Shown piece after piece: positions 27,332-35,496 of a stretch of 64,000 nucleotides of DNA. Source of the stretch: Rhizobiaceae bacterium (lineage in GTDB: Bacteria > Pseudomonadota > Alphaproteobacteria > Rhizobiales > Rhizobiaceae). The stretch's first letter is position 1. Every line of letters starts with the position of its first letter. Under the pieces are notes generated by a model that was not told where the DNA came from, searched no databases, and worked only from the letters and a program-made list of their open reading frames with translations. Location of the stretch: positions 2,453,501 through 2,517,500 of the forward strand of contig JAMLJB010000001.1 in the NCBI GenBank assembly GCA_023953835.1, in the 5' to 3' direction. The position numbers were made by a program, and so were the translations under genes.

Positions 27332-28822
27332 ATGGCCTCCAACATACTCATCATCGATGACGATCCCGTCCAGCGACGACTGCTTGAGGCAGCCGTCACG
27401 CGCTTCGGCCACACGGCGCGCGTCGCGGACAGCGGCGAAGCCGGACTCAAGGCGCTGGATGGCCTCGGCGCAGGCGATATCGCGGTCGTCATTCTCGATC
27501 TGGTCATGCCGGGCATGGATGGATTGTCCGTGCTTCGGACCATGCGCGAGCGGGGCATCGAAACGCCGGTCATCGTGCAGACGGCGCAGGGCGGCATCGA
27601 AACCGTCGTCTCGGCAATGCGCGAAGGCGCTTTCGATTTCGTCGTCAAGCCGGCTTCTCCGGACCGCCTGAACAAGGCGATCACGGATGCGCTCAAGGTC
27701 GAATCCTACAGCGGCGGCAAGCGCGGCGAAAAGCGCAGCACGACGCTGACGATCAAAGACCTCATTACCGAGGGTCCGGCGATGGAGCGGGTGGTCGGTC
27801 TTGCGCGCAAGGCCGCCGGTTCCAACATTCCGGTGCTCATCGAAGGGGAATCGGGCGTCGGCAAGGAAATGATCGCCCGTGTCATCCAGGGATCGGGAGA
27901 TCGCCGCAGCAAGCCTTTCGTCACCGTCAATTGCGGAGCGATTCCGGACAATCTGGTCGAGAGCATCCTGTTTGGCCACGAAAAAGGGTCGTTCACGGGC
28001 GCCAGCGACAAGCATATCGGCAAGTTCGTCGAGGCTCACACCGGCACCTTGTTCCTCGACGAGATCGGCGACCTGCCGCTCGACGTGCAGGTCAAGCTGC
28101 TGCGCGCCGTCCAGCAGGGTGAGGTCGATCCGGTCGGCGGACGAGCGACGATCAAGGTGGACATCCGCCTGATTTCGGCAACCCACCGCGACCTGATCGA
28201 GCAGGTCAAGCTCGGCAGGTTCCGTGAGGACCTGTTCTACCGCCTCAACGTGTTCCCGATCATGGTGCCCCCCTTGCGCGACCGGCGCGAGGACATTCCG
28301 CACCTCGTTCGCCATTTCATAGGCCGGATCGGGCGCGAGACAGGCAGCCATGTGCGATCGATAACCCCGCAGGCGCTGGCGATGCTTCAGGCCTATGACT
28401 GGCCGGGGAACATTCGCCAGCTTGAAAACGCCGTTTTCCGGGCATCCGTCCTGTGCGAAGGCGATGCGCTGACGGTCGACGAATTTCCGCAGATCAAGGC
28501 ACAGGTCGAGGGCGTGGTTTTCGTTGCGCCGACGCAGCGCGAGGTGCCAATTCACGCGTCTGCGGCTGCTGTGGACACCGTCCCGCCGCCTGAACCCGCC
28601 GAGCCGCAGGCCGGACTGCTCAATGCGCTGGACGACAAGGGCAATGTCCGCGCATTGACGGACGTCGAGCAGGAAATGATCGAATTCGCCATCGCCCACT
28701 ATGGCGGGCAAATGAGCGAAGTCGCACGCAGGCTCGGAATCGGACGCTCGACGCTCTACCGCAAGATGAAGGAATACGGGATCGATCCCGACATGCCCGT
28801 ACCCACCCGGCAGGCGGGCTGA
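27332..28822 (+). CDS. Sigma-54-dependent response regulator (NtrC family)
   Basis: This 496-residue activator has a receiver domain (residues 1-120, phospho-acceptor D56 in [12 protein letters not shown]), an AAA+ domain (about 145-385) with Walker A GESGVGKE at 172-179, and a C-terminal Fis-type helix-turn-helix ending near PTRQAG. The sigma-54 contact loop reads GSFTGA (219-224) instead of GAFTGA. It activates RpoN promoters after phosphorylation, but no sensor kinase is adjacent, so the signal is unknown. The DUF882 gene follows 286 bases downstream and is a possible target. It diverges from pepF. Confidence 0.93.
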   Translation: MASNILIIDDDPVQRRLLEAAVTRFGHTARVADSGEAGLKALDGLGAGDIAVVILDLVMPGMDGLSVLRTMRERGIETPVIVQTAQGGIETVVSAMREGAFDFVVKPASPDRLNKAITDALKVESYSGGKRGEKRSTTLTIKDLITEGPAMERVVGLARKAAGSNIPVLIEGESGVGKEMIARVIQGSGDRRSKPFVTVNCGAIPDNLVESILFGHEKGSFTGASDKHIGKFVEAHTGTLFLDEIGDLPLDVQVKLLRAVQQGEVDPVGGRATIKVDIRLISATHRDLIEQVKLGRFREDLFYRLNVFPIMVPPLRDRREDIPHLVRHFIGRIGRETGSHVRSITPQALAMLQAYDWPGNIRQLENAVFRASVLCEGDALTVDEFPQIKAQVEGVVFVAPTQREVPIHASAAAVDTVPPPEPAEPQAGLLNALDDKGNVRALTDVEQEMIEFAIAHYGGQMSEVARRLGIGRSTLYRKMKEYGIDPDMPVPTRQAG

Positions 28823-28846
28823 GCACCGAAACGAGACGAATCCGGT

Positions 28847-28864
28847 CGGAATCTCAAGATTCCG
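28847..28864. repeat. Perfect 8-bp inverted repeat after the sigma-54 regulator gene
   Basis: CGGAATCT (28847-28854) and AGATTCCG (28857-28864) are perfect complements around CA. There is no T-run, so it is not a standard terminator. It may be an operator or a weak 3' hairpin. Confidence 0.4.
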
Positions 28865-29016
28865 CTCCAAATTGCCGCCATCTCATTGTTTACGATGATT
28901 TAACCGACTTTTCTCGCGCCGGTTGAAAGCCAGTTCCGCCCGATTCTTGCCATTGTGTTACCGCAATTGATCGACAAAACGCAGTGGGCAAGGATGAGGG
29001 GATGCTTTTCTAAGTG

Positions 29017-29028
29017 ATGGTTAACCAT
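29017..29028. promoter_or_regulatory. Palindrome with CtrA-type half-sites upstream of the DUF882 gene
   Basis: ATGGTTAACCAT is a perfect 12-bp palindrome 81 bases before the TTG start. Each arm contains TTAACCAT, the CtrA half-site described in alphaproteobacteria. The 286-base gap from 28823 holds this, the inverted repeat at 28847, and nothing else I can identify. Confidence 0.35.
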
Positions 29029-29108
29029 TAGCATTGATAGTCCGGGTGGGATTTTCGCACCCGGGTTTTACGCGGGGATAGCACGCTGAGCGTACAGGGC
29101 CTATCGAT

Positions 29109-30893
29109 TTGACGAATGTTTCAAAGACCGACCGCCGGCAATCGCGTTTCGCCTGGCCGGCATGGATTGCAGCGGCCACCTGCCTGTTGGGGGCCTTTCT
29201 CGGTGCAGCCACGGCGGCGAATGCCGAGACCCGTTCCCTGAAGCTCTACTTCGTCCATACCGGTGAGAAGTCCGAGATCGTCTTCAAGCGCAATGGACGC
29301 TTCGACGCCGCCGGCCTGCGCAAGATCAACGTTTTTCTCCGCGACTGGCGTCGCAACGAGCCGACCAAGATCGATCCCCGCCTGCTGGACGTCGTTTGGG
29401 AAGCTTACCGCCAGTCCGGTTCCCGGGCCTATATCCACGTGGTTTCCGCCTATCGCTCGCCCGCGACCAACGCGATGTTGCGCAGCCGCAGCCGTGGCGT
29501 GGCGAAGAAAAGCCAGCACATGCTCGGCAAGGCCATGGATTTCTACCTGCCCGACGTGAAGCTCAAGAATTTGCGCAACATCGGCCTGCGCATGCAGGCG
29601 GGCGGCGTCGGTTATTATCCGACATCGGGTTCGCCATTCGTGCATTTTGACGTGGGCAATGTGCGCCACTGGCCGGGTATCAGCCGTTCCGAGCTTGCCT
29701 CCGTTTTCCCGAACGGGAAGACGTTGCACGTGCCAAGCGACGGCAAGCCGCTGCCGGGCTACGAACAGGCCATGGCCGCGTATAAGCAACGCGTGTCCAA
29801 TGGCGACTTAGCCGTCGCGAGCATTACAAGCACCAGCACTTCAACCAGCAAGAAGCGCTCCGGCGGCCTGCTGGCTGCTTGGTTTGGCGGCGGAGCGGAC
29901 GAAGAAGAGGACAATGGCGAATCCGATGCGCCGGTCCGGGTGACGCCGAAGGCCACCGTGGCCAGCGCCCCGACGCAGGCGGCGCCCGTCGAACGCCAGC
30001 CCGAGATTACCATTCTTCCGCCTGAACTCGCGGCTCCCGCGGATATGCGCGCCCAGCCCGGCGCCGCACCGGAACAGGTCCAGCCGGAGGTCGCGGACTC
30101 GCCGGAGACGATTCTTGCCGCACTTCCGAATCGCAGGGTTCCGACCCCGGCCTTTGCGCCGCGCCCGGATGTCAATGTCGGTCCTGCGGCCGACGCCAGA
30201 CAGGTTGCGGCGATGATGGAAGATCAGGGAACGGCTTTGCCTGTGGATGATACCGGGGCGCTCGCCATGTCGAACGGGTCCGTTCCGATTCCCGCGTGGC
30301 GACCCGACTACAAGGAAGCGCCTGAGACTGACGATCCGTCCGCGTTGCTTGCGCTTGCCAGCGCCAGCCCGCAGCTTGCCGGCTATGCCCCATTGCCGAC
30401 CACGCGCCCGAATCCGGTTGTGGAAAATCTCGCGGCGGCTGACGCCGCGCCGGTTGCTGAGAATCTGCCCGAGCGTCGCCCGGGTACAGACGGCTCCATC
30501 AGTAACAACACTGAAATTCGCGTCGCGTCCATCCCCGAGCCGGCCCGCAAGCAGCAGCGCGTTGCGGTGGAGGCTGCGCCTGTCGTCGCGGATGTGCAGC
30601 CCGTCAAGACGACCACCAAATCAGGTCGCGTGACGTCGGCAAGCGTGGCCAAGCCTGCCGCCAAGCCGGTCGTGGTGGCCGCCATGCCCCAATCGGCGCG
30701 CTGGGCGCTGGACCAGGACTATGTGAAGAAGGCGAAGGGTAAGACCAGCGGTCCGTCCTTTGCGCAGAACATTGTCCGCACCTCGCCCATCGAAGTCTAC
30801 ACCGCCGGGTTCCAGGCCGTTTCGAATCCAGGCTCGCCAAACCGCTTCACCGGCAAGGCCGTCGAGTTCCTTTCCGTCGCCAAATTCAACTGA
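29109..30893 (+). CDS. DUF882 exported peptidase-like protein with long Pro/Ala-rich tail
   Basis: This 594-residue protein starts with a signal peptide ending near ANAETR (about 35-41) and carries a DUF882 domain (about 40-200), related to M15 peptidoglycan peptidases. Potential metal ligands are in KKSQHMLGKAMDFYLPD and in GSPFVHFDVGNVRHW. A roughly 330-residue Pro/Ala/Val-rich region follows, then a conserved-looking end, SPIEVYTAGFQAVSN. The start is TTG: there is a stop codon 10 codons upstream and no ATG before the signal peptide. A terminator follows. It probably acts on the cell wall in the periplasm. Confidence 0.82.
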   Translation: MTNVSKTDRRQSRFAWPAWIAAATCLLGAFLGAATAANAETRSLKLYFVHTGEKSEIVFKRNGRFDAAGLRKINVFLRDWRRNEPTKIDPRLLDVVWEAYRQSGSRAYIHVVSAYRSPATNAMLRSRSRGVAKKSQHMLGKAMDFYLPDVKLKNLRNIGLRMQAGGVGYYPTSGSPFVHFDVGNVRHWPGISRSELASVFPNGKTLHVPSDGKPLPGYEQAMAAYKQRVSNGDLAVASITSTSTSTSKKRSGGLLAAWFGGGADEEEDNGESDAPVRVTPKATVASAPTQAAPVERQPEITILPPELAAPADMRAQPGAAPEQVQPEVADSPETILAALPNRRVPTPAFAPRPDVNVGPAADARQVAAMMEDQGTALPVDDTGALAMSNGSVPIPAWRPDYKEAPETDDPSALLALASASPQLAGYAPLPTTRPNPVVENLAAADAAPVAENLPERRPGTDGSISNNTEIRVASIPEPARKQQRVAVEAAPVVADVQPVKTTTKSGRVTSASVAKPAAKPVVVAAMPQSARWALDQDYVKKAKGKTSGPSFAQNIVRTSPIEVYTAGFQAVSNPGSPNRFTGKAVEFLSVAKFN

Positions 30894-30930
30894 CGTAAGG
30901 CGGTCACCACAGCTTCTTTGAACAATGCAG

Positions 30931-30950
30931 GCGGCGCCTTTGGGCGCCGC
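30931..30950 (+). terminator. Terminator-like hairpin after the DUF882 gene
   Basis: GCGGCGCC (30931-30938) and GGCGCCGC (30943-30950) form a perfect stem around TTTG, followed by TCTCATTTG, a weak T-rich tail, 38 bases after the stop codon. Confidence 0.6.
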
Positions 30951-31040
30951 TCTCATTTGTGCTTGCCAGTGATCTGCATTCATTGTGAAAAGAAATCGAC
31001 GAGGTCGTTCGGCATGGAACTATGTCGGGCTGGAGCGGAA

Positions 31041-31772
31041 ATGAACGAGCATAGCTTGCAACCACTAATTGCATTCTTCGCAGCGCGCGATTCGCTGAGC
31101 GAGAGCGAACGCCAGATTCTCGAAGGGCTGCCGCATCGCCGCCATTCCTTCCACCGCAATGAGGAAATGGTGGAGGCACACACCAAGCCGAAGGAAAGCT
31201 GCATTGTCATCAAGGGGCTGGCCGCGAGAGCCGTCTATCTCAAGAACGGCTCGCGCCAACTGACCGCGGTGCACGTGCCGGGCGATTTCGTCGACCTGCA
31301 CGCCTTGTTGCTCAGGTTCATGGACCACAGCGTGGTCGCGCTTGGCGAATGCGAGGTGGCATTCGTCCCGCATGAGCAGCTTATTCGGATCACCGAGGAG
31401 CAGCCGCATCTTTCGCGCCTGTTCTGGATGTCGACCGTGATCGATGCGGCAATCCACCGATCCTGGCTGACCTGCATTGGCCGCAAATCTCCCGAACAAC
31501 ACATCGCCAATCTGTTCTGCGAGCTTTACCTCCGGCTTGAAGTGGTCGGCCAGTGCCAGGACATGACCTTCGAATTCCCTGTCACGCAGGCCGAAATGGC
31601 CGACATGCTCGGGCTCTCCGTCGTGCATGTGAACCGCACGATCCAGCAGTTGCGCGGCAAGGGCTTCGTGAACTGGGACGGTGCGAAGGTCACGATCAAG
31701 GATTTTGCGAGGCTGGCGCAGTTTTCAGAGTTCGACCCGACCTATCTCAGCCTTGTGAAGACGCCGCGATAG
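31041..31772 (+). CDS. Crp/Fnr family transcriptional regulator
   Basis: This 243-residue regulator has an N-terminal cyclic-nucleotide-binding fold (about 20-130, with VHVPGDFVDLHALL) and a C-terminal Crp-type helix-turn-helix (about 165-235, with VTQAEMADMLGLSVVHVNRTIQ). The N-terminal cysteine cluster of oxygen-sensing Fnr is missing, so an Fe-S sensor is unlikely. I place the start at ATG 31041, with GGAG five bases upstream. It converges with mbfA, leaving three bases between stop codons. The regulon and effector are not evident; rhizobia carry many paralogs of this type. Confidence 0.9.
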   Translation: MNEHSLQPLIAFFAARDSLSESERQILEGLPHRRHSFHRNEEMVEAHTKPKESCIVIKGLAARAVYLKNGSRQLTAVHVPGDFVDLHALLLRFMDHSVVALGECEVAFVPHEQLIRITEEQPHLSRLFWMSTVIDAAIHRSWLTCIGRKSPEQHIANLFCELYLRLEVVGQCQDMTFEFPVTQAEMADMLGLSVVHVNRTIQQLRGKGFVNWDGAKVTIKDFARLAQFSEFDPTYLSLVKTPR

Positions 31773-31775
31773 CGC

Positions 31776-32759
31776 TCACGCATTGCCGATAAGTATGCCT
31801 GCTGCGAACACCAGCATGCCGCCCAGCATCACCTGCAATGCGGCGCGCAGGAAAGGTGTTTCCATATAGCGGTTCTGAATGAAGGTGATTGCCCACAATT
31901 CGACGAAAACGACGCAGACGGCGACGGTGGTTGCCGTCCAGAAGTCCGAGATGAGATAGGGCAGGGCGTGGCCCAGCCCGCCGACTGCCGTCATGATACC
32001 GGACGCCAGCCCGCGCTTGATCGGCGAACCGCGGCCCGACAATTTGCCGTCATCGTGAACGGCCTCCGTGAAGCCCATCGAAATGCCCGCGCCTATTGAT
32101 GCTGAAAGACCGACCAAAAAGGTCTGCCACGTGTCCTGAGTGGCAAAAGCGGCGGCAAAGATCGGCGCGAGGGTGGAGACCGAGCCGTCCATCAACCCGG
32201 CGAGCCCCGGCTGGACGATCGTCAGGATGAACTGGCGCCGCTCCGCCTGTGCCTCGTTTTCGCGAACCGTGCCGGGAGCATATTCGGCGCTTAGCGCTTC
32301 CGCGCGGCTTTCGTGCTGCCGCTCGGCATTGGCCAGGTCTCCGAGCAGCTTGCGCGTCGCAGCGTCGCTTGTTCGCGTCAGCGCCGCTTCATAGAAGCGT
32401 TCCGCCTGCCTTTCCATCTCGGCGGCCTGATCGCGAACCTTGTCGATGCCCAGCGGACGGACGAGCCAGTCCGGCTTGCGGTCATAAAAGCCGCGCACAT
32501 GTTCGCGGCGTATGAGAGGAATGCGGTCCCCGAAGCGCGCCTGATGCATTTCGATCAGCGCGCGGCGGTGGCCGTCTTCTTCATCCGCCATGCCGTCGAA
32601 GATCTTCGCGCTGTCGGGAAACTGCTCCCGCAGCCCGTCCGCATAGGAACGATAGATACGGCTGTCGTCCTCTTCCGAGGAGATCGCGAGGGCGAGGATC
32701 TCCTGTTCGGAAAGCGTGCTGAAATCGCGTCGTCCGAGGCGGAAGAAACTGAGAGGCAT
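31776..32759 (-). CDS. mbfA: Membrane-bound ferritin / iron exporter
   Basis: This 327-residue protein fuses an N-terminal ferritin-like (rubrerythrin) domain (about 1-165) with a C-terminal VIT1/CCC1-type membrane domain (about 170-327). Glutamates and histidines of the di-iron site are in SSEEDDSRIY, ADEEDGHRRALIE and NAERQHESRAE. The membrane part includes LAGLMDGSVSTLAPIFAAAF and MGFTEAV. In Agrobacterium and Bradyrhizobium MbfA exports iron and protects against peroxide. An Irr-type iron box lies right before the start codon, which supports the name. It converges with the Crp/Fnr gene. Confidence 0.95.
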   Translation of the reverse strand: MPLSFFRLGRRDFSTLSEQEILALAISSEEDDSRIYRSYADGLREQFPDSAKIFDGMADEEDGHRRALIEMHQARFGDRIPLIRREHVRGFYDRKPDWLVRPLGIDKVRDQAAEMERQAERFYEAALTRTSDAATRKLLGDLANAERQHESRAEALSAEYAPGTVRENEAQAERRQFILTIVQPGLAGLMDGSVSTLAPIFAAAFATQDTWQTFLVGLSASIGAGISMGFTEAVHDDGKLSGRGSPIKRGLASGIMTAVGGLGHALPYLISDFWTATTVAVCVVFVELWAITFIQNRYMETPFLRAALQVMLGGMLVFAAGILIGNA

Positions 32760-32761
32760 TT

Positions 32762-32778
32762 TTTAGACTCATTCTAAT
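32762..32778 (-). promoter_or_regulatory. Iron control element (ICE, Irr box) upstream of mbfA
   Basis: The 17 bases TTTAGACTCATTCTAAT match the ICE consensus TTTRGAAYNRTTCYAAA at 15 positions. It begins three bases upstream of the mbfA ATG, over the ribosome-binding region. Irr binds ICE under low iron and represses mbfA in related species. Confidence 0.8.
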
Positions 32779-32881
32779 GTACTGCGAGGTGACATATCAC
32801 CTGCCGCGATTTCCGGCCAGAGGCGGAACCGCTGTCGAGAGACAAAATCTCCCGACACAAAAGGCATGAGTTCGAGGAATG

Positions 32882-32909
32882 CGGCCCGGCATCGAGGATT
32901 GCCGGGCCG
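32882..32909 (-). terminator. Strong hairpin after choX
   Basis: CGGCCCGGCA (32882-32891) and TGCCGGGCCG (32900-32909) form a perfect 10-bp stem with an 8-base loop, 8 bases past the choX stop. The minus-strand tail is not immediately T-rich, so it may stabilise the 3' end rather than terminate alone. Confidence 0.55.
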
Positions 32910-32916
32910 TGAGGCG

Positions 32917-33852
32917 TCAGTTCGCCAGCGCTGCGGAAACCGCTGCTGCCGCGTCTCCACCGTCGAGGGTCGTGACGCCCTGGAGCCAAGGCGTCACGGC
33001 ATCCGGATTTTCCTTGAGCCATGCCTTGGCGACGTCATTGGGGTTTTCGCCCTTCAACACCTTGTCCATCATGACATTTTCCATGGACAGGTTGAACTTG
33101 AGGTTCTTGAAGAAAGTCCCCGCATTCGGGCATTCGGCGGCATAGCCCTTGCGGCTCAGCGTGTAGACCTTGGCCTCGCCGAAGCCGGCCTTTTCAAGTC
33201 CGGTCAGGTAGGTGATCGGCATTTCGCCCATCACCGGATGCGGTGTCCAGCCAAGGAAAATCACCCAGCCGTTTTCCTTGATGGTCTGCTCGGCCTGCGT
33301 CAGCATGCCTGCCTCGGACGATTCGACAAGCTCGAAGCCCTGCAGATTGTTGGCCGGGTCCTCGATCAGCGCGAGCAGGTTCTTGTTACCGGACGACCCG
33401 GCCTCGATACCGTAGATCTTGCCGCCGAATTTCTCTGCGTTCGGGCCAAGGTCAGCCAGCGATTTCACACCGGCCTCCGCTACATAATTCGGCACCACAG
33501 GCCCGAAACCCGCTCCTTCGAGATTGAGCGCAACGACCTCGATCGATCCTTCATCGGTATAGGGCTTGAGCGCGTCCGTCTGGGTCGGCATCCAGTTTCC
33601 GAGAAAGACGTCTATGTCGTTTTCCTTGAGCGCGGTCAGCGTGACCGCGACCGAAAGTTGCGTTATCTCCGGCTCATAGCCGAGCGCGGTGAGCAAGGTC
33701 GATGCGACGCCGGTGGTCACCTGGATGTCCGTCCAGCCCACATCCGACAGCCGCACCTTCTTGCAGCTTTCAGGGTCCGCAGCCTGCGCCGAGGCAAGAC
33801 CGACCGCCATGGCGGCGCCGGCCAAAAGTGCACGCATTGCATATCTGTTCAT
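32917..33852 (-). CDS. choX: Choline ABC transporter substrate-binding protein (copy 1)
   Basis: This 311-residue periplasmic protein binds choline for an ABC importer of the ChoXWV type. It has a signal peptide (1-24) and then SCKKVRLSDVGWTDIQ. The aromatic box typical of quaternary-amine binders is suggested by FLGNWMPTQTD and LGWTPHPVMGEMPI. It lies 29 bases after betC, so choline released from choline sulfate could be captured at once. No permease or ATPase gene (choW, choV) is present here. A close paralog starts at 63453. Confidence 0.93.
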   Translation of the reverse strand: MNRYAMRALLAGAAMAVGLASAQAADPESCKKVRLSDVGWTDIQVTTGVASTLLTALGYEPEITQLSVAVTLTALKENDIDVFLGNWMPTQTDALKPYTDEGSIEVVALNLEGAGFGPVVPNYVAEAGVKSLADLGPNAEKFGGKIYGIEAGSSGNKNLLALIEDPANNLQGFELVESSEAGMLTQAEQTIKENGWVIFLGWTPHPVMGEMPITYLTGLEKAGFGEAKVYTLSRKGYAAECPNAGTFFKNLKFNLSMENVMMDKVLKGENPNDVAKAWLKENPDAVTPWLQGVTTLDGGDAAAAVSAALAN

Positions 33853-33881
33853 GTCAGCACTCCTGTTGGTTCTTGTTAGAG

Positions 33882-35396
33882 TTATTCCCCTCTCGGAAAG
33901 CGCTGGTTCTCCTCCAGCACGTTCAGATCAAGATGATTGCGCATGTAGCGCTCCGAAGCCTTGTGCTCAGGTTGGTGGTCCCATGAATGGTAAGCGCCGT
34001 TGCGCAGCGCCTTGTAGACGACATGGCGGCGGGCCTGGCTTTCGCGCACGGCGCTGTCGAATGCGGGAAGGTCCCAGCGCGCCTCTGCCTGTGCGGTGAG
34101 TTCGGCCAGCCTTTCGGAATAGGCCGGGTCGGCGGCGCAATTGTTCATCTCGTCGGGATCTGCGGCAAGGTCGAAGAGTTGCGGCGGGTCCTTCTCGCAA
34201 AGCACCAGCTTCAGGTCGCCCTCGCGCAGAAGGACCAGTGGCGCGACGGAGCCTTCGGCTGCGTATTCCGCCGCGACTGGTCCATGCGCCCGAGTTCCGT
34301 CTGCAACCGGCGCCAGGTCGACACCATCCGTCCAGGGTGCGAGTTCGTCCATGTCTACGCCGGCGAGCGCGGCAAGGGTGGGGCATACATCCAGCGTCGA
34401 GACCGCTTCGTCGACCCGGCGCGGCGTCCAGCCGGGAGCGGCGATCATAAGCGGGACGCGCAGCGATCCCTCAAAGAAGCTCATCTTGAACCATAAGCCG
34501 CGTTCACCCAGCATCTCGCCATGATCTGACACGAAAAAGACCACGGTGTTGTCCAGCATGCGACATCTTTGGAGCGTGTTGAGAATCTCGCCCACCTTGT
34601 CGTCGATATAGGAAATATTGGCGAAATAGCCTTGCCGCGCGCGCCTCACATCCTCGGCTTCTATCCTGAATGCGGTATGGTCGCAGGCATCCATGAGCCT
34701 CTGCGAATGGGGGTCCTGCCGGTGATACGGTATCGGCGCCGTCCGGGGTTCGAGCGCGGGGGAGCCTTCGTAAAGGTCCCAGTAGCGTCGGCGCGCGACA
34801 TACGGATCGTGCGGATGCGTGAAGCTGACGGTCACGCACCAGGGCCGCTCGTCATGGCCGCGCGCCAGGTCATGGAGCTTGCGCACGGCGTGGTAGGTCA
34901 CCTCGTCGTCATATTCCATCTGGTTGGTGATTTCGGCGACGCCCGCGCCGGTCACCGAGCCGAGGTTGTGATACCACCAGTCTATGCGCTCGCCGGGGTG
35001 GCTATAGTCCGGCGTCCAGCCGAAATCGGCTGGGTAGATGTCCGTCGTCAGCCGCTCCTCAAAGCCGTGCAACTGGTCGGGGCCGACGAAATGCATCTTT
35101 CCGCAGAGACTGGTCTGGTATCCCGCGCCGCGCAGATGATGGGCGAATGTGGGAATGTCCGAGCAGAATTCCGCCGCGTTGTCATACACGCGTGTGCGGC
35201 TCGGCAATTGCCCGGCCATGAAGGAGGCGCGCGCGGGCGCGCACAGAGGGCTTGCCGTGTAGGCATTGGCGAACCGCACGGACCTTTCCGCCAGCGCGGA
35301 AATATTGGGCGCGTGGAGAAATGGAGCGGGACCGTCGGGAAACAGCGTGCCGCTGAGCTGGTCCACCATCAGGATGAGAATGTTCGGCTTTGCCAT
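33882..35396 (-). CDS. betC: Choline-sulfatase
   Basis: This 504-residue type I sulfatase hydrolyses choline-O-sulfate to choline and sulfate, feeding glycine betaine synthesis or catabolism. The sulfatase signature is SPLCAPARASF with C52, which must be converted to formylglycine. Metal-binding residues are in ILILMVDQLSG, and FFVSDHGEMLGERGLWFK is the second signature. There is no signal peptide, as expected for BetC. The C-terminal end DLNVLEENQRFPRGE matches the family. It leads a betC-choX operon and diverges from a LysR gene. Confidence 0.95.
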   Translation of the reverse strand: MAKPNILILMVDQLSGTLFPDGPAPFLHAPNISALAERSVRFANAYTASPLCAPARASFMAGQLPSRTRVYDNAAEFCSDIPTFAHHLRGAGYQTSLCGKMHFVGPDQLHGFEERLTTDIYPADFGWTPDYSHPGERIDWWYHNLGSVTGAGVAEITNQMEYDDEVTYHAVRKLHDLARGHDERPWCVTVSFTHPHDPYVARRRYWDLYEGSPALEPRTAPIPYHRQDPHSQRLMDACDHTAFRIEAEDVRRARQGYFANISYIDDKVGEILNTLQRCRMLDNTVVFFVSDHGEMLGERGLWFKMSFFEGSLRVPLMIAAPGWTPRRVDEAVSTLDVCPTLAALAGVDMDELAPWTDGVDLAPVADGTRAHGPVAAEYAAEGSVAPLVLLREGDLKLVLCEKDPPQLFDLAADPDEMNNCAADPAYSERLAELTAQAEARWDLPAFDSAVRESQARRHVVYKALRNGAYHSWDHQPEHKASERYMRNHLDLNVLEENQRFPRGE

Positions 35397-35460
35397 GTCG
35401 CTCCTGAGACCAGCGCGGATCGCGATGGTCCATTAAGAGACGCATGACGCATGCCGTAAA

Positions 35461-35492
35461 CCTGTTATTTTTCAATGGTCATGATAAACAGG
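35461..35492. promoter_or_regulatory. Dyad in the betC-LysR divergent promoter
   Basis: CCTGTT (35461-35466) and AACAGG (35487-35492) pair across 20 bases, with an AT-rich centre. The position, just before the LysR start and 65 bases before betC, suits a LysR-type operator. Confidence 0.4.
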
Positions 35493-35496
35493 CTTT

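Noticed and set aside
27215..28870. N-terminal extension of pepF to 28870
   Set aside because: The frame is open but antisense to the sigma-54 regulator and the extension has no peptidase features.
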